The translations under genes and the position numbers were made by a program. Below, piece after piece: positions 61,700 to 64,000 of a DNA stretch of 64,000 nucleotides. Below the pieces are notes generated by a model that saw only the letters and a list, made by a program, of their open reading frames with translations, had not been told where the DNA came from and made no database searches. Source of the DNA: an uncultured Clostridia bacterium (GTDB lineage Bacteria > Bacillota > Clostridia > Lachnospirales > Anaerotignaceae); contig CALWGC010000020.1 of assembly GCA_944378105.1 (NCBI GenBank), forward strand, positions 1 through 64,000, read 5' to 3'. Numbering within the stretch: position 1 is the first letter of the stretch; each line of letters starts with the position of its first letter.

Positions 61700-62419
61700 T
61701 TATTCTTCCATTGTCGTCACAGCGCCAAAGACCAATGTATTGACTTTTCGCTGTAGCGGTGCATAAAGCCCCAAAATTTTGCCCACGCCAAAGGCCGCAA
61801 TGACAGTGCCTTCCCGAATACCGTGAAATTCCCGGAAATACACCAGTGAAAGCGCCAATGCAATGAGCGACACCGTAATGTCAAAGGCCATTTTCACTTT
61901 GTGTAACGGCAAATGCAGCTTTTGAGCCAACACCTGCATGATGCCTTCCCCCGGCAAAGAAATCAAATCCGGCGTCAGATAAAACAAAATTCCCAAAGCA
62001 ATCAGCAACATACTGATGACCAAATACAAAAGCCGTACCCCGTACACCAACACAAACGTGCTGGCCACCGCCGTCGGTTGGGGTAATAGAGCAGCCGTCA
62101 AAGCATTGGTAAAGTCTGTAAAATACCCAAACAGCGTGGTGCATAAAATTTGCAACAACCGGGCCGGCTGGATATCCCTGCCCAAAATCACAAACTGAAT
62201 GGCAATATACAGCGAAAAAATAATAATCACCCAAGTGCCCATGGAAAGCGAAGTGAAAATTTCACTGAGCACATAGGGAATGGAATTGACCGGCGACATG
62301 CCCAAATCGGCCACCTTGGAAAAAGAAACGCCAAGTGCCATGATAAAAAGGCCCAAACAATAAATGGCCACCCGCTTTCCCCATGTTTTTACATCTTTTC
62401 TGATTGCTTTGTTTCCCAT
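61700..62419 (-). CDS. YczE/DUF6198-like membrane protein
   Basis: The 239-residue protein has five hydrophobic segments and the YczE/YyaS pattern: SFSKVADLGMSPVNSIPYVLSEIFTSLSMGTWVI near the start, and PGEGIMQVLAQKLHLPLHKVKMAFDITVSLI near the end. The function is unknown; related genes accompany transcription regulators in Bacillota. It overlaps the MarR gene by 31 bases, so it is co-transcribed with and probably regulated by it. Confidence 0.8.
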   Translation of the reverse strand: MGNKAIRKDVKTWGKRVAIYCLGLFIMALGVSFSKVADLGMSPVNSIPYVLSEIFTSLSMGTWVIIIFSLYIAIQFVILGRDIQPARLLQILCTTLFGYFTDFTNALTAALLPQPTAVASTFVLVYGVRLLYLVISMLLIALGILFYLTPDLISLPGEGIMQVLAQKLHLPLHKVKMAFDITVSLIALALSLVYFREFHGIREGTVIAAFGVGKILGLYAPLQRKVNTLVFGAVTTMEE

Positions 62420-62841
62420 ACGTCCCCATCCTTTGTTTCCGTTTTTTCACATTTTTCCAGTAATTGATACAGTTGCTGCTTTTCTTGTTCCGTCAATGAC
62501 GCCGTCATCTGTGCCTCCGCCGCCGCAAAAATTTCTGTCAGATGTACCGCCAAGGCCTCCCCTTTTTCCGTCAGCGAAACATAGAGCGAGCGCCGGTTGC
62601 CCGGCTTTTGGCGCCGTACCACAAGCCCCGCCGCCTCCATCCGGCTTAAAATATTGCCCACCGTCGCCGGCTCAATTTCGCAGTGCATGGCAATGGCCTT
62701 TTGCTCGTTTTCTCCGTGCAAAAACAAGTATTCCAATACCTTTGGCTGCCCCGGCGATAAGCCAAGCTTGGCCGTTTGCGTCAAAACCATCCGGTTTAAG
62801 CGCAGGTATGTTTTCATCCATAAATGGTGTAACGACTGCAT
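62389..62841 (-). CDS. MarR-family transcriptional regulator
   Basis: The 150-residue protein is a MarR-type winged helix (LGLSPGQPKVLEYLFLHGENEQKAIAMHCEIEPATVGNILSRMEAAGLVVRRQ region, residues about 25-80) with flanking dimer helices. It probably represses its own operon with the YczE-like gene. The ATG at 62841 follows GGAGG; the longer frame lacks a site. A small palindrome lies just upstream at 62858. Confidence 0.9.
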   Translation of the reverse strand: MQSLHHLWMKTYLRLNRMVLTQTAKLGLSPGQPKVLEYLFLHGENEQKAIAMHCEIEPATVGNILSRMEAAGLVVRRQKPGNRRSLYVSLTEKGEALAVHLTEIFAAAEAQMTASLTEQEKQQLYQLLEKCEKTETKDGDVWETKQSEKM

Positions 62842-62857
62842 GTGCGCCTCCAAAATA

Positions 62858-62871
62858 GTAAGTATTCTTAC
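62858..62871. promoter_or_regulatory. Candidate MarR operator
   Basis: GTAAG-TATT-CTTAC is a five-base inverted repeat about 17 bases upstream of the marR start, overlapping the likely promoter zone. Confidence 0.45.
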
Positions 62872-62979
62872 AATAACAATCCTTATTATATGGTTTTTCT
62901 TTCCTTCCGTCAAGGATTTCTCGTCATTTTTCTTTGTCTTTTTTCAAGCAGAACCCTTTCTTTTTTTCAGGGTCTTCTT

Positions 62980-63903
62980 TCACAGTTCGGCACATGGTAC
63001 GCCTTGTTTTTCCTGAAGCGAGATGCGGATAAATTCCAAAATCATCTTCCATTGGTACGACTGTTTGCGGTAGGCAAAGCGCATGGGATAGGTGGCGCCG
63101 GAACGAAAATGGAACAGGCGCAGCTGTTTCATCTGTTCGGCATTTAAGAGGGTTGGCACAAAGCTGATGGGGCAAAAGCAAATGCCAATCCCTTTGGTGC
63201 AAAGAAAAATCCGGGTGCCGGCATTATCGGTCTGGGCCTTGATGATGGGCTGAAACCCTGATTTTTCAATGAGTTCCCGGCTGATTTGGCCCGACAGTTC
63301 ATCTTTGCTGCCCAACACAAAAGGACAACTGCGAAAAGCCGATAAATCCTCCAAATAAGGCTCGGCCTCTATGCCGCGCTCTGCAAGCAACGTTTCCGGC
63401 ACCAGCATCACCACTTCTTCTTCGTAAAAGTCGCAAATCTCCATGCCGTGGATGGATTCCGGCAAACAGGCAATGGCCAAATCAATGTCTTTGTTGACCA
63501 AACTGCGCTGCAACGACAAATTGTTTCCCTCTATCATACGCACTTCGATGTTGGGATACTGGGCCTGGAAGGCGGCCACCATGGACGGCAGCAAGGCACA
63601 GCTGCGGGCATGGTCCACCCCCACCAACAGCTTCCCTCTTTGGTTGCTGGTCAAATCGTTAAACTCGTTCCACATGGACTGATAATTCTCATAAAAAATG
63701 GATGCATACCGCAAAAACACCTCCCCGGCATAGGTCAATTCCAGGGGATTGCTGCGGATAATCAACTGGCAGGCCAACTCTTTTTCAATGGCCGCAATAT
63801 GGGCGCTTAAGGTTTGCTGGGTGATGTGCAGTTCTTCGGCGGCCTTGGTGATGTTTCGTTTTGCCATCACGGCAATGAAGTATTCCATGCTCAAAAAGTT
63901 CAT
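62980..63903 (-). CDS. LysR-family transcriptional regulator
   Basis: The 307-residue protein has an N-terminal winged helix (MEYFIAVMAKRNITKAAEELHITQQTLSAHIAAIEK region) and a C-terminal substrate-binding-like domain. The ATG at 63903 follows GGGGACC. It lies at the end of the window, and the target gene probably lies beyond base 64000. The effector is unknown. Confidence 0.9.
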   Translation of the reverse strand: MNFLSMEYFIAVMAKRNITKAAEELHITQQTLSAHIAAIEKELACQLIIRSNPLELTYAGEVFLRYASIFYENYQSMWNEFNDLTSNQRGKLLVGVDHARSCALLPSMVAAFQAQYPNIEVRMIEGNNLSLQRSLVNKDIDLAIACLPESIHGMEICDFYEEEVVMLVPETLLAERGIEAEPYLEDLSAFRSCPFVLGSKDELSGQISRELIEKSGFQPIIKAQTDNAGTRIFLCTKGIGICFCPISFVPTLLNAEQMKQLRLFHFRSGATYPMRFAYRKQSYQWKMILEFIRISLQEKQGVPCAEL

Positions 63904-64000
63904 GTCCTGGTCCCCTTTCTCGTTGCGTTTTTCTTCAAACTCTTCTCTCTTATTACTTCATTATTTATGATATTTTTCTATTTCGTTTCCCAAATTTGCC

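Overview
The window is a chromosomal stretch of an anaerobic Bacillota, most likely an amino-acid-fermenting Clostridia. This is inferred from strong AGGAGG-type ribosome sites on both strands, the tig-clpP-clpX order, a four-subunit 2-oxoacid:ferredoxin oxidoreductase, an EFR1-type flavodoxin/ferredoxin, and small families typical of Clostridia (DUF1847-, DUF6762-, DUF815- and DUF1700-like). The genus cannot be fixed from the sequence alone. I saw no phage, insertion sequence, CRISPR array or rRNA.

Layout. 0.2-6.8 kb: a minus-strand operon of a sodium:solute symporter, three proteins I do not recognise, a MogA-fold protein and a HAD hydrolase, divergent from an AraC regulator. 6.9-11.7 kb: a DUF815 ATPase, then ilvB-ilvN-ilvC behind a Val/Leu-rich leader peptide and an attenuator-type terminator. 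12.1-16.6 kb: a creatininase-family gene, a DUF3311-like protein and a second symporter, divergent from a Crp/Fnr regulator and a HAD phosphatase. 16.7-18.7 kb: an autoregulated-looking GntR/ABC operon. 18.8-33 kb: mreB, an acetyltransferase, a secreted protease, several Clostridia families, a Ca2+ P-type ATPase, ytaF-like, patatin-like, comF-like and recD2. 33-35 kb: a LysR/YeiH pair. 35.4-40 kb: a sigma-54 activator divergent from the oxidoreductase operon, which has a near-perfect -24/-12 promoter. 40.2-44.8 kb: a small membrane protein, clpX, clpP, tig, a DUF503 gene and three tRNAs. 45-52.7 kb: glpK, a PadR operon, a MerR/EFR1 pair and a polar amino-acid ABC importer. 52.9-60 kb: two tandem PuuE/PgdA-like deacetylases, two convergent MATE pumps, a metal P-type ATPase and a CsoR repressor. 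60-64 kb: tspO, purC, a MarR/YczE-like pair and a LysR gene.

Two Na+ symporter operons with unusual hydrolases, an amino-acid importer and a sigma-54-controlled 2-oxoacid oxidoreductase suggest a cell living on amino acids and small nitrogenous compounds. The strongest candidate for an undescribed system is the first operon: an imported substrate apparently handled by three uncharacterised proteins under an AraC regulator. The best-supported regulatory findings are the ilv leader/attenuator, the sigma-54 promoter, the CsoR site inside a promoter spacer, the GntR operator, and a palindrome placed near -60 of the creatininase promoter. A family of related palindromic terminators recurs at six places.
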